Assembly (NCBI GenBank): GCA_002311385.1
Contig: DCAE01000109.1
Span: 89,246-100,106, forward strand
Origin: Dehalococcoidia bacterium UBA1141
GTDB lineage: Bacteria > Chloroflexota > Dehalococcoidia > Lucifugimonadales > UBA3495
DNA length: 10,861 nt
Direction of reading: 5' to 3'
The position numbers were made by a program, and so were the translations under genes. This document shows positions 1 to 7,639 of the stretch, in pieces; position 1 is the stretch's first letter; every line of letters starts with the position of its first letter. The notes beneath the pieces are model-generated. The model searched no databases. It was given only the letters and a program-made list of their open reading frames with translations, and was not told the origin of the DNA.

Positions 1-29
1 GGGGAACATAAGAACGGGGGAACCTAAGA
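1..29. repeat. Two-copy 13-base direct repeat at the window edge
   Basis: Positions 1-13 and 17-29 match at 12 of 13 bases (GGGGAAC, one variable base, TAAGA), giving a 16-base period. The second copy ends five bases before the first gene's ATG, so it also occupies the place of that gene's ribosome binding site. The window starts here, so more copies may lie to the left. No function can be assigned. Confidence 0.4.
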
Positions 30-33
30 CCAA

Positions 34-1793
34 ATGAAGCCCAGCGTGATTTTCTTCTTCATGGTTTTGATCGTGGCCGTACTGGCGGCTTGCTCCGGCT
101 CGGAGTCTTCGCAGACGCCAGTCCCAACGCCGCTGCCTTCAGCGACACCTAGCCAGGTACCCACATTTTCGCCCGTCCCAGCCACTCCCGTGCCTGAACA
201 GACTCCGTTAGGCGAAAAGCCGACACTCTCAGATAAGGAAGGGATTTGCTCCGAGGCTGAGAGCATCGTGCTAAGCAACGGACATCTAATTACTATGGAC
301 GATAACGACTCAATCGCCTCGTCGGTCCGCATTGAAAATGATCGAATCGTTGCCGTCGGCGATGTCGCATCGGGTGATGTTGAGGTAATCGCCGGGGATT
401 GCGTCATTGACTTGGGTGGCCGAACTGTGACACCCGGCCTGATTGACGCCCACATCCATATCGTGCAACCAAGCCAGGCGCCGGGGCATTTCCTTTCAGG
501 CATCGAGACATCTTCCTCCATACCGGAACTGCTGACCAAGCTGGCGGACTTAGCCGCCACTGTACCTACTGGAGATTTCATTACGGCCGTGGGTGGCCTC
601 GGGCCACCTCAGTTCACCGAAGGGCGATTACCGACGTTGGCAGAGTTGGATACCGCTGCGCCGAACCACCCGGTATACCTACAAGCAGTTTTCCGTGGTC
701 CTGCCGTCACGAATACTCTGGGCAAGGAGTATTTCGGAGCAGCCGGCGTTTCTGTTGGCGAGAGTGGCGCCATCGGCCAAGCGGGGCCAGCGCTAACGGT
801 CCTCCTCCAGAATCAGACGGATGCAGAGGCAAGAACGCTGCGTTGGAGTATATGGCGTACGCTAGTTCCGTAGGCCTGACCACTGCTGTTGATCAAGGCT
901 GCTGTTTCTGGTTCAGTGTGAATCTATCCGCTAATCAAGTTCATGGCTACCAGACATACTATGATCATTGGGAGCAAGGAGAGCTTTCTCTTCGTCTTCG
1001 TCTGCGATTCGGCGGCGGTGGTCCGCCAGGACCGGACGGTTTGCCCAGGGCCGTAACCATAAGAGACGCAGCGATGGAAAGCATCGGCGAAGAAGATGAC
1101 ATGCTCAGAATCGTCGGTGTCGGCGAATTCACCGTTGGAGGTTTCGGGCAGACCAGCGGTGTGCCCTTTGTCGAAGCCTTTGGTCAAATCGCAGAGCGAG
1201 GTTTGACTCTCAGCCAGCACTCTATCTCGTCCGACGAGCACGAAGCGCACATCGCAGCTTTTGAGGCTGTGAACGCAAACATACCTGTGGCAAATTTGCG
1301 GTGGAGCTTAGATCATGGTTTCAGTCTGACCCGCGAGCATCTGTCCCGTCTGAAATATATTGGAGCCGGAATCATTGTATCCAACACAGCATACCTGCCA
1401 ATCACCCCATTCTCGGGCGCAGCGCCTTAACGAGATATATTGGACATTGGAGTCCGCGCCGGGGCAAGTTCGGACTCGTCATACATCTCGCCTTTAAATC
1501 CTTGGTTAAACATCTATTTCATGGTGACCGGGAAAAATGTTGCCGGTGAACTGGTTAATGACGGCCAGCAGATTAACCGTTTGGAAGCGCTGCGGCTTTA
1601 TACGATGGGGAGCGCTTGATTCTCCTCTGAAGAGGACGAGTTGGGGTCCATCGAAGTCGGCAAGTTGGCGGACCTCGTTGTACTGAACAACGATTACTTG
1701 TCCGTATCGGAAGATGAAATCAAGGGAATATCATCGGTTCTGACTATCGTCGGTGGGAACGTGGTATATGGCCACGAAGAATTCTTGCCTTGA
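34..1793 (+). pseudogene. YtcJ-like amidohydrolase lipoprotein, broken by one frameshift and two stops
   Basis: Amidohydrolase-3 (YtcJ-like) metal-dependent hydrolase; the substrate cannot be told from sequence. The protein starts with a lipoprotein signal peptide (hydrophobic residues 5-19, lipobox LAAC with Cys20), then a Pro/Thr/Ser-rich linker to about residue 66, so it would be anchored on the outer face of the membrane. The catalytic part begins near residue 75 and has VTPGLIDAHIH with H140-x-H142. Reading shifts from the frame of ATG 34 to the frame of codon 843 near bases 831-842, giving AALEYMAYASSVGLTTAVDQG-like sequence. Two stops follow in that frame: TAA at 1428-1430, where relatives tend to have an aromatic residue before RDILD, and TGA at 1617-1619, where Trp is expected (MGSA-W-FS). 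The natural stop is TGA 1791-1793. Candidate metal ligands persist: His codons 1218 and 1314, Asp codon 1473. About 586 codons in all, normal for the family plus signal and linker. Either a young pseudogene or a gene carrying sequence errors. Confidence 0.85.
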
Positions 1794-1845
1794 TGGGCAT
1801 TACAATTCATGCAGTGCAATTGCGATTTTTTAGGAGGACTCGACC

Positions 1846-2673
1846 ATGACCCAAGCGTCCCTGGAACTGCCTCACCGGTCTAATTCAGGCAAGACAGCAC
1901 TTGAAGTGTCCGTGCAAGCCGCTAGATTGGCTGGCGGCATAATCAAAGAAAGATTCAATTCCATCAAGGAAATCAACTTCAAGGGTGTTAAGGACATCGT
2001 AACCGATGTGGACCTAGCGGCTGAGAAGGCGATACTGGGGCTACTGAAAGAAGAGTTCCCTGATTTCGGGGTCCTAGCCGAAGAGTCCGAACCGCTGGAA
2101 ACCGCGTCTCCTTTCACCTGGGTCGTCGACCCATTAGACGGCACCCGCAACTACGCCGCTGGCGTGCCTCATTTCTGCACGGTAGTGGCCCTATCCTACG
2201 GCGACACGCCGGTGGTGGGCGTTACCTACGACCCCATGCGGGATGAGATGTTCACGGCAGAACAAGGCAAAGGCGCATTCCTGAACGGGGACAAGCTGGA
2301 AATTTCCGAAAACACGGAGGTCAAACAAGCACTGTTGTGTTGCGACTTGGGCTATGTCGATGAAAAGGCGGGTCTGGCATTGGACCTGATTCGCTCGTTG
2401 TGGCCCGACATCATCAGCATAAGATTGATGGGCTCATCAGCCCTGGGAGTTGCCTACGCCGCTGCCAACCGGGTGGACCTCTACTTCCACCACTCCCTTT
2501 CTCCTTGGGACATCGCCTCGGGCCACGTCTTGATTCAAGAAGCCGGCGGCATCATCGTGGACAAGCAGGGCCAACCCGCCAACCTGCGAACCCCAAGTGT
2601 GATTGCGTCCAATCCGCAATTGGTCAGCGATTTCCTGAAAAGGACTAACGGCCATCCCTGGCGTTCGGCATGA
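1846..2673 (+). CDS. Inositol monophosphatase family protein
   Basis: A 275-residue Mg-dependent sugar or polyol phosphatase of the IMPase/SuhB/HisN superfamily, cytoplasmic. All signature elements are visible: the acidic motif LAEES (E79, E80), the core WVVDPLDGTRNY at 92-103 with metal ligands D95 and D98, and the C-terminal SPWDIASG at 219-226 with D222. The length is normal. In place of the common DGTTNF it has DGTRNY, so the exact substrate (inositol-1-P, histidinol-P, fructose-1,6-bisP or 3'-phosphoadenylate) is open. The start is supported by a perfect AGGAGG at 1832-1837, eight bases before ATG. A -10-like TACAAT lies at 1801-1806 without a clear -35. It follows the broken amidohydrolase by 52 bases and converges with the TauE gene, the two stops being only 16 bases apart. 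Nothing in the neighbours points to a pathway. Confidence 0.9.
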   Translation: MTQASLELPHRSNSGKTALEVSVQAARLAGGIIKERFNSIKEINFKGVKDIVTDVDLAAEKAILGLLKEEFPDFGVLAEESEPLETASPFTWVVDPLDGTRNYAAGVPHFCTVVALSYGDTPVVGVTYDPMRDEMFTAEQGKGAFLNGDKLEISENTEVKQALLCCDLGYVDEKAGLALDLIRSLWPDIISIRLMGSSALGVAYAAANRVDLYFHHSLSPWDIASGHVLIQEAGGIIVDKQGQPANLRTPSVIASNPQLVSDFLKRTNGHPWRSA

Positions 2674-2689
2674 TGGGGTATTCTATCGC

Positions 2690-3511
2690 TTAGTCTCTAA
2701 ACGCTTGCCAAATCAAAAGCGGTCCCACCACTAACAGCACACAGCCCATGGTCTTGATTAGGGTGTCCAGGCTGACCTTGCCGGTGAGCCTGGCGCCGTA
2801 TTAGCTGCCCACCATGGCCCCTGCGCCCATCATCGCCAGCAAAGGGTAATTCACCTGGCCTTGGACCACGTGTCCAATCCAGCCCACCGACCCCATGATG
2901 AAGCCTATAAACAGGTTAGTGCCTGCGGCGATCCTGGGGTCAACACGGAGAATCCTGATTAACGCCGGAAGCCTGATGCTGCCCAAGATCAGGCCCACAG
3001 CGCCGCCCAAAAGGCCTATGAAGAATCCGGCGCTGCCTTCTAGGATGTTCCGGTTCCGGGTGAACAAGCCCTCACCGTGGTTCTGTCTGCCGGGAGACGA
3101 AGAGCCGCTCCGAAACCTGGCCAGCAATTCCACTCCCTGCCAAGTAATCAGTAACCCAGCCAAGAAAAGCAGCACGCCTTCTGGGACGCGCTCACTGCTG
3201 AACCCACCGATAAAAGCTCCGATAAAAGCGGGCACTCCCATAACCATGACGATTCGCCTGGATACCCTCCCTTCCCGCCAATGTCGGACTGAGCCGGTCA
3301 TTGCACTGAGGGCGCTGACGAATATATTAGTGCCAGCGGCAGTGGGCGCCGACATTCCCATGAGGAGCAGTGCCGGAAGGCGCATGGTGCCCAATGCAAG
3401 ACCGACGAACCCTCCAAGAACTCCAACGGCAGTGGAGACGACGGTTAATATAATCGCTTGCCAAAGGGCGATTTCATCGCCCAAACCGATGGCTAAAACG
3501 GGCACTTCCAT
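2690..3511 (-). pseudogene. TauE/SafE-type membrane permease, interrupted by one late stop
   Basis: Integral membrane protein of the TauE/SafE (sulfite exporter, DUF81) family, which moves small anions or organosulfur compounds across the inner membrane. An internal duplication typical of the family is clear: residues about 34-83 (GLALGTMRLPALL, AAGTNIF, GSVRHW) match about 169-220 (GLILGSIRLPALI, AAGTNLF, GSVGWI). About seven or eight hydrophobic segments can be seen, with a polar loop at 133-156. A TAA at 2801-2803 falls after GAMVGS (residue 236). Beyond it the same frame continues as YGARLTGKVSLDTL and a last hydrophobic helix, to TAA at 2690-2692, giving 273 residues as normal for the family. 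The ATG at 3509-3511 has no strong Shine-Dalgarno. It lies 68 bases downstream of the CoA-transferase on the same strand and may be co-transcribed. The truncated 236-residue form would lack the last helix. Confidence 0.82.
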
Positions 3512-3579
3512 CTATGAGGTCAGAGCATCAGGGGCAAAATGGCAAACCGTTTGAGAATCTTTGTAGAGATACAGAAACC

Positions 3580-4848
3580 TCATCTTCCGGAGCCGGTCCC
3601 GCCTTCTTTCACCACCCCGGCATCGAGCAAGCCAGTTATTTCCTCTGGAGAAAAGCCCTCCTCCCGCAGCACCTCGCGGGTATGTTCCCCCAGTGCGGGC
3701 GCCCGGAGGCGGATGGAGCCGGGTGTGACTGAAAGCTTCACCGGTATCCCTATGTTATGTAAAGTGCCTAACTCCGGGTCTTCCAATTCGACATGCATAT
3801 TCCGGGCCTCGGTCTGAGGGTCTTGGTACACCTGCTCAATGTTGTAAATCGGCCCGGCGACCACCCCGGCACTCCCCAACAGCTCCAACCAGTCGGCTGT
3901 GGACTTTTGGGTCAGGGTTTCTTCCAGCAAGGCGGCCAACTCGACCTCTCGTTTCTTACGGTCGCCGGGAATCTTGAAGCGCGGGTCTTCAATCAACGCT
4001 TCTTGGCCGATGGCCCGGCAAAACTGCTCCCAGGTGGGCTGGGTTGCTGCGCCGATGTTGAGATAACCGTCGCTGGTGCTCAATGCTTGGTAGGGCGCAG
4101 ATACTCGGTGAGCTGAGCCCAAGGGCCCCGGAATATTGCCGTCGGCGAAGTACCCGGACGACTCCCAGACGGTATAAGAGATTCCCGCCTCCATAAGCGA
4201 CGTATCCACCATCTGTCCTTGCCCGGTGCGCTGGGCATGGATATAGGCGCAGAGGACACCGTTGGCCGCCAGCAGCCCGGCGGAGATGTCGGTGATGGGC
4301 ACGCCGACCTTGGCGGGAGGGCGGTCCGGATGGCCGGTGATGCTCATGAGGCCGCTCATTCCCTGGGCGACTAGGTCGAAGCCGCCCCGGTTGGCGTAGG
4401 GTCCCGTGCTGCCGAAACCGGAGATGGTACAATAAACCAATTTCGGATTGATTTTGGACAGTTCCGAATAGCCCAAGCCGAACCGGTCCATCACCCCTGG
4501 CCGGAAGTTCTCGACCAATATATCGGCCCTTGCCACCAAACGGCGGAGCACGTCCTTCCCTCGTTCATCGCGCAGATCCAAAGCCAGGCTGCGTTTGTTG
4601 CGGTTGGTGGCCATGAAGCCGGCTGACCAATGATTTACGGAATTAGGGTCCCGTGAATCCTCGTCTTTACCTTTTACAAACGGCGGTCCCATGCGCCGGT
4701 TGTCGTCGCCGCCGTTGGGTTTCTCCACCTTGATTACATCGGCGCCCATGTCAGCTAGGAGCATGGTGCACACGGGACCGGCCAGAATCTGGGTCAGGTC
4801 CACCACTTTCACTCCGGGAAGGGGTCCTTGGTTACCGTTTGAACTCAT
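3580..4848 (-). CDS. Family III CoA-transferase (CaiB/BaiF family)
   Basis: A 422-residue cytoplasmic CoA-transferase of the CaiB/BaiF/FRC class, which moves CoA between carboxylic acids through an aspartyl-CoA thioester. N-terminal hallmarks are LPGVKVVDLTQILAGP, then LADMGADVIKVEKP at 31-44 and NRNKRSLALDL at 82-92. The catalytic Asp is D158 in GGFDLVAQGMSGLMSITG, the position equivalent to Asp169 of formyl-CoA transferase. Other family segments are VGVPITDISAG (181-191) and GQGQMVDTSLMEA (209-221). The length is normal. ATG at 4846-4848 is preceded on its strand by GGAG about eight bases upstream. The acid substrate cannot be read from sequence; the family includes carnitine, oxalate, succinate and itaconate enzymes. 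It is transcribed away from the radical SAM gene, with a TTGACA in the divergent region. The TauE-type permease lies just downstream, which could pair metabolism of an acid with its transport. Confidence 0.93.
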   Translation of the reverse strand: MSSNGNQGPLPGVKVVDLTQILAGPVCTMLLADMGADVIKVEKPNGGDDNRRMGPPFVKGKDEDSRDPNSVNHWSAGFMATNRNKRSLALDLRDERGKDVLRRLVARADILVENFRPGVMDRFGLGYSELSKINPKLVYCTISGFGSTGPYANRGGFDLVAQGMSGLMSITGHPDRPPAKVGVPITDISAGLLAANGVLCAYIHAQRTGQGQMVDTSLMEAGISYTVWESSGYFADGNIPGPLGSAHRVSAPYQALSTSDGYLNIGAATQPTWEQFCRAIGQEALIEDPRFKIPGDRKKREVELAALLEETLTQKSTADWLELLGSAGVVAGPIYNIEQVYQDPQTEARNMHVELEDPELGTLHNIGIPVKLSVTPGSIRLRAPALGEHTREVLREEGFSPEEITGLLDAGVVKEGGTGSGR

Positions 4849-4885
4849 CTATTTCTCCATCATCTGTAGTCCGATAACAGTCTTT

Positions 4886-4914
4886 TAAATTTGGTGTAGA
4901 AGAGCTTATGTCAA
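4886..4914 (-). promoter_or_regulatory. Possible promoter for the CoA-transferase gene
   Basis: Read on the minus strand, an exact TTGACA lies at 4914-4909. With a 17-base spacer the next hexamer is AATTTA (4891-4886), a poor -10, in an AT-rich patch. The pair would start transcription about 30-40 bases before the CoA-transferase ATG. Only the -35 is convincing. Confidence 0.3.
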
Positions 4915-4998
4915 CCTGAACAGGGTGGAGCATCACCGGCTCACACTAGGCAAATGTCCCTTTCTCTGCAAACAATAATCAGTGTCACCCATGCACCG

Positions 4999-5028
4999 TT
5001 CTCCTCTGTGAAGCATCAAAAGTATACT
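4999..5028 (+). promoter_or_regulatory. Possible promoter for the radical SAM operon
   Basis: TATACT at 5023-5028 matches the -10 consensus at five of six bases. The best -35 with normal spacing (18) is TTCTCC at 4999-5004, which is weak. Transcription would start near 5035, about 40 bases before ATG 5077. This would leave the upstream ATG at 4954 outside the message and supports the shorter start of the radical SAM gene. Confidence 0.3.
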
Positions 5029-5066
5029 GAATCCCAAGCAATAACAGAACGCCAACGAAACCACAC

Positions 5067-5075
5067 GGGAGGGGG
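5067..5075 (+). promoter_or_regulatory. Purine-rich ribosome binding site that decides the radical SAM start
   Basis: The run GGGAGGGGG lies directly before ATG 5077 and contains GGAGG at 5068-5072. The other in-frame ATG at 4954 has no comparable site (it follows CACTAGGCAA). This favours the 508-residue protein. Confidence 0.6.
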
Positions 5076-5076
5076 A

Positions 5077-6603
5077 ATGGACTCAACGTCAAACTCAGCG
5101 CCTTCAACCGGGACCAGAACCGGCGGGACCAGAACCGGTGAGCCGAAATCCGGTGGGGCCAAAACCGGAGTCCGCGTAAAGCAGCAAGCCGATTATATCT
5201 TCCACGAACTCACCCGGAGTGTCTGCCCCGAGTGCAAAACGGTCATTGACGCTCAAATCATCATTCGGGACAACAAAGTATACATGCGCAAGAGGTGCCC
5301 CACTCACGGCTGGTTCGAAGGCATCGTAAGCTCTGACGCCCAGATGTACGTTGACTCCGTTAAATTCAACAAACCCGGCACCCTGCCCCTAGAGTTCAGC
5401 ACCGAGGTCAAGGACGGTTGCCCGCTGGACTGCGGCCTGTGCCCCGAGCACAAACAGCATATGTGCCTGGCCCTTATCGAGGTCAACACGAATTGTAACC
5501 TTAACTGCCCTGTCTGCTTTGCCAACGCCGGTATCGGCTTTAGCTTGACCATGGAGCAGGTTGAGGGGATGCTGGACCGCTTCATTGAGATTGAGGGTGA
5601 CCCGGAGGTGATTCAGTTCAGCGGCGGCGAGCCCACAATTCATCCTCAGATTCTTGACATGATTCAGGCGGCTCAGGACCGGGGGATACGGCAGGTAATG
5701 GTCAACACCAACGGCGTGCGCATCGCCAAGGACGATCAGTTCTTGGAAGACTTGGCCCGCCTGAAGCCGGTTATTTACTTCCAATTCGACGGTCTGCGAC
5801 GGGATACCTACATGACAATCCGGGGTGAGGACCTGTTGGACCAAAAACTACTGGCCTTGGACCGCATGCAAGAAGCCGGCTTGGACGCCGTGTTGGTTGC
5901 TGCCATCGAGAGGGGCGTCAACGTGGACGAAGTCGGCCCAATTCTGCAATTCGGCCTGAAACACCCGGCGGTTCGGGGAGTGGTTTTTCAGCCGGTCACC
6001 CACGTCGGCCGGCACATACCCTTCGACCCCATGGAACGCGTGACCATCCCGGACATCATTCACGGGATCGTGGAGCAGACGGAGGGGCAATTTATTCTGG
6101 AAGACTTTGTGCCTGTCCCCTGCTGTTTTCCCACCTGCCAGGTGAACTCATACGTCCTGGTGGACGGAGACACGGTGATGCCTTTGCCCCGCCTGATTAA
6201 AATCGAAGATTACCTCGACTACATCACCAACCGGGCCATGCCCCAACTCCCCAAATCCGCCGACATTCAAAAAGCCCTTGAGGGGTTATGGTCAGCTTCG
6301 GCGGTCCCCGGTTCCGAGGCCACCGCCAACATGTTCGAGTGCGCCTGTGGACCCGGCATGGACCTGTCGGGTGGACTTTCCCCTTTGAACAAGCACATCT
6401 TCCAGATTGCCATAAAAGACTTTATGGATTCCTACACCTTCAACGTAAAGCAGGTCATGAAGTGCTGCGTTGGCATCCTGGTTCCTGACGGTCGAATCAT
6501 ACCTTTCTGCGCCTACAACTCCGTGGGCTACCGGGAGCAAATCCGGGAAGAAATGGCGGCCGAACAGGTCAAGAGTCTGATTGCCAAAAAGGTATCAAGC
6601 TAG
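5077..6603 (+). CDS. Radical SAM protein, bacterial tetraether-synthase (Tes)-like family
   Basis: A 508-residue radical SAM enzyme. The cluster motif is C140-x3-C144-x2-C147 (NTNCNLNCPVCFANAG), followed by the SAM-binding FSGGEPT at 181-187 and NTNGVR at 210-215. Upstream sit a zinc-ribbon or rubredoxin-like pattern (C50, C53, C74 in CPEC and KRCPTHG) and GCPLDCGLCPEHKQHMC with C115, C119, C122 and C130. C-terminal Cys at 349, 350, 354, 422, 424, 463, 464 and 478 could bind further clusters. This order (CPEC, CPxHG, DCGLCPEHK, CNLxCPxCFA, FQFDG at 235-239, VRGVxFQPV at 299-307) is that of MJ0619 and archaeal tetraether synthase, which joins two lipid chains by a C-C bond; length is also similar. 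In bacteria such homologues are candidates for membrane-spanning lipid synthesis, but the family may include other reactions, so the substrate is open. Residues 1-33 are a low-complexity TG/KSG tail coded by a minisatellite. The start at ATG 5077 is chosen for its GGGAGGGGG; a 41-codon extension to ATG 4954 is possible but looks non-coding. It heads a run of plus-strand genes. Confidence 0.85.
   Translation: MDSTSNSAPSTGTRTGGTRTGEPKSGGAKTGVRVKQQADYIFHELTRSVCPECKTVIDAQIIIRDNKVYMRKRCPTHGWFEGIVSSDAQMYVDSVKFNKPGTLPLEFSTEVKDGCPLDCGLCPEHKQHMCLALIEVNTNCNLNCPVCFANAGIGFSLTMEQVEGMLDRFIEIEGDPEVIQFSGGEPTIHPQILDMIQAAQDRGIRQVMVNTNGVRIAKDDQFLEDLARLKPVIYFQFDGLRRDTYMTIRGEDLLDQKLLALDRMQEAGLDAVLVAAIERGVNVDEVGPILQFGLKHPAVRGVVFQPVTHVGRHIPFDPMERVTIPDIIHGIVEQTEGQFILEDFVPVPCCFPTCQVNSYVLVDGDTVMPLPRLIKIEDYLDYITNRAMPQLPKSADIQKALEGLWSASAVPGSEATANMFECACGPGMDLSGGLSPLNKHIFQIAIKDFMDSYTFNVKQVMKCCVGILVPDGRIIPFCAYNSVGYREQIREEMAAEQVKSLIAKKVSS
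5110..5169 (+). repeat. 15-base minisatellite, four units, inside the radical SAM gene
   Basis: Units at 5110-5124, 5125-5139, 5140-5154 and 5155-5169. The first two differ at one base (GGGACCAGAACCGGY); the third and fourth are diverged but in register. As 15 is a multiple of three, the array codes five-residue units (TRTGG, TRTGE, PKSGG, AKTGV), giving a basic, flexible N-terminal tail just before the first cysteine domain. APSTG immediately before may be an older unit. Confidence 0.8.
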
Positions 6604-6627
6604 ACGCCCAACAAGCTAGAATGACCT

Positions 6628-6656
6628 CGGGCCGGGGGGACAAACGACCCGGCTTG
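6628..6656 (+). other. GC-rich hairpin between the radical SAM and PanE-like genes
   Basis: GCCGGG (6631-6636) and CCCGGC (6648-6653) pair around an 11-base loop. Three more outer pairs are possible, two of them G-U. There is no T-run after it, so a classical intrinsic terminator is unlikely; a processing, attenuation or transcript-stabilising element is possible. A -10-like TAGAAT lies just before it at 6617-6622 without a well-spaced -35. Confidence 0.4.
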
Positions 6657-6679
6657 AAGTCAACTGTTTGGGGGCACGT

Positions 6680-7613
6680 ATGCGAATCGCGGTCTTTGGC
6701 CCTGGTGGCATTGGCGGTTATCTCGGCGGGCGGTTGGCCCAGTCTGGACAAGAGGTGGCGGTAGTCGCTCGGGGTGAGCACTTGGAGGCGATTCGCCAGC
6801 ACGGTCTGCGGGTAGATAGCATAAATGGCGACTTCGTATTTAATCCAAGTATTGCGACCAATGAACCTGCTGAGATTGGACCCGTGGACGTGGTTATTCT
6901 TGGCGTAAAGGCTTGGCATGTCTCCGAGGCAGCGCAGGCTATACGACCGATGATAGGAAAGGAAACGTGTGTGTTTCCGATCCAAAACGGAGTCGAAGCC
7001 CATTCCCAACTAGCTGCGGTTCTGGGAGAAGCGGCCGTTCTGGTGGGAATCGGAGGCCTGGTCAGTTTCATCGAGGGGCCGGGCCACATCCGCCATACCG
7101 CAGCCGAGCCCTATGTGAAGTTCGGTGAGATGGACGGCCAAACCAGCCCGCGGACGGAGCGTCTGTTGGAAGCATTCGTGCGAGCGGGCGTGCAGGCGGA
7201 GATTCCCCTGAGCATTCATGCTGCCCTCTGAAAAAATGATGTTTATTTGCGCTGGCAGCGGTGTAGGAGCGGTGACGCGAGTCCCCATTGGCGAATGGCG
7301 GAGACTCCCTGAGACCTGGGACATGGCCTGTCAGATCCTGCGAGAGTCAGACTCCGTTGCTCGAGCTCTGGGTGTGAATATGCTGGGCCATGAAGTCGAT
7401 GCCGCGATAGCCCAAGTGGAGGGAATGCAACCGAAAGCAACGACCTCCATGCAGCGTGACATCATGGAAGGACGCCCATCCGAACTGGAGGTCCAGATTG
7501 GTGCAGTGGTGCGGCTGGGCCTACAAGTAGGCGTACCGACGCCGGTAAACGAATTCATCTACTACAGCCTGCTTCCCCAAGAACTCAGGGCGAGGGGAGA
7601 ACTTTCGACTTAA
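6680..7613 (+). pseudogene. PanE/ApbA-like ketopantoate reductase family protein, split by a frameshift
   Basis: NADPH-dependent 2-ketoacid reductase of the PanE/ApbA family; in the vitamin B5 pathway this makes pantoate, but the many paralogues have other or unknown substrates. The first frame (ATG 6680 to TGA 7229-7231, 183 residues) is the Rossmann domain: FGPGGIGGYLGGRLA at the N-terminus, VVILGVKAW, and FPIQNGVEA with the family's Asn-Gly. The second frame (to TAA 7611-7613) is the helical C-terminal domain: EKMMFICAGSGVGAVTR with a candidate catalytic Lys, then TTSMQRDIMEGRPSELE and GVPTPVN. Around 7226-7231 the sequence reads CTCTGAAAAAA, where relatives would read Leu-Trp-Glu-Lys; two missing G residues would explain the break. 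An ATG at 7218-7220 in the second frame overlaps the first frame's end, so two separate chains cannot be fully ruled out. The start at 6680 is preferred to TTG 6668. It sits 76 bases after the radical SAM gene and 26 before the methyltransferase. Confidence 0.85.
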
Positions 7614-7639
7614 GTTTGGGATTATCTTAGAGGTAAACA

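Noticed and set aside
1428..2803. Reassigned stop codons (TAA as Tyr, TGA as Trp)
   Set aside because: The intact genes end normally with TAA, TAG and TGA at the expected lengths, and use ordinary Trp and Tyr codons. Frameshifts are also present, which recoding would not explain.
2895..3554. A 219-codon plus-strand frame opposite the TauE gene
   Set aside because: It is Pro/Arg/Lys-rich with no recognisable motif, while the opposite strand shows a duplicated membrane domain.
4954..5076. Longer N-terminus for the radical SAM protein from ATG 4954
   Set aside because: No ribosome binding site, unlikely composition, and a possible promoter lies inside it; ATG 5077 has GGGAGGGGG and gives a length like that of Tes.
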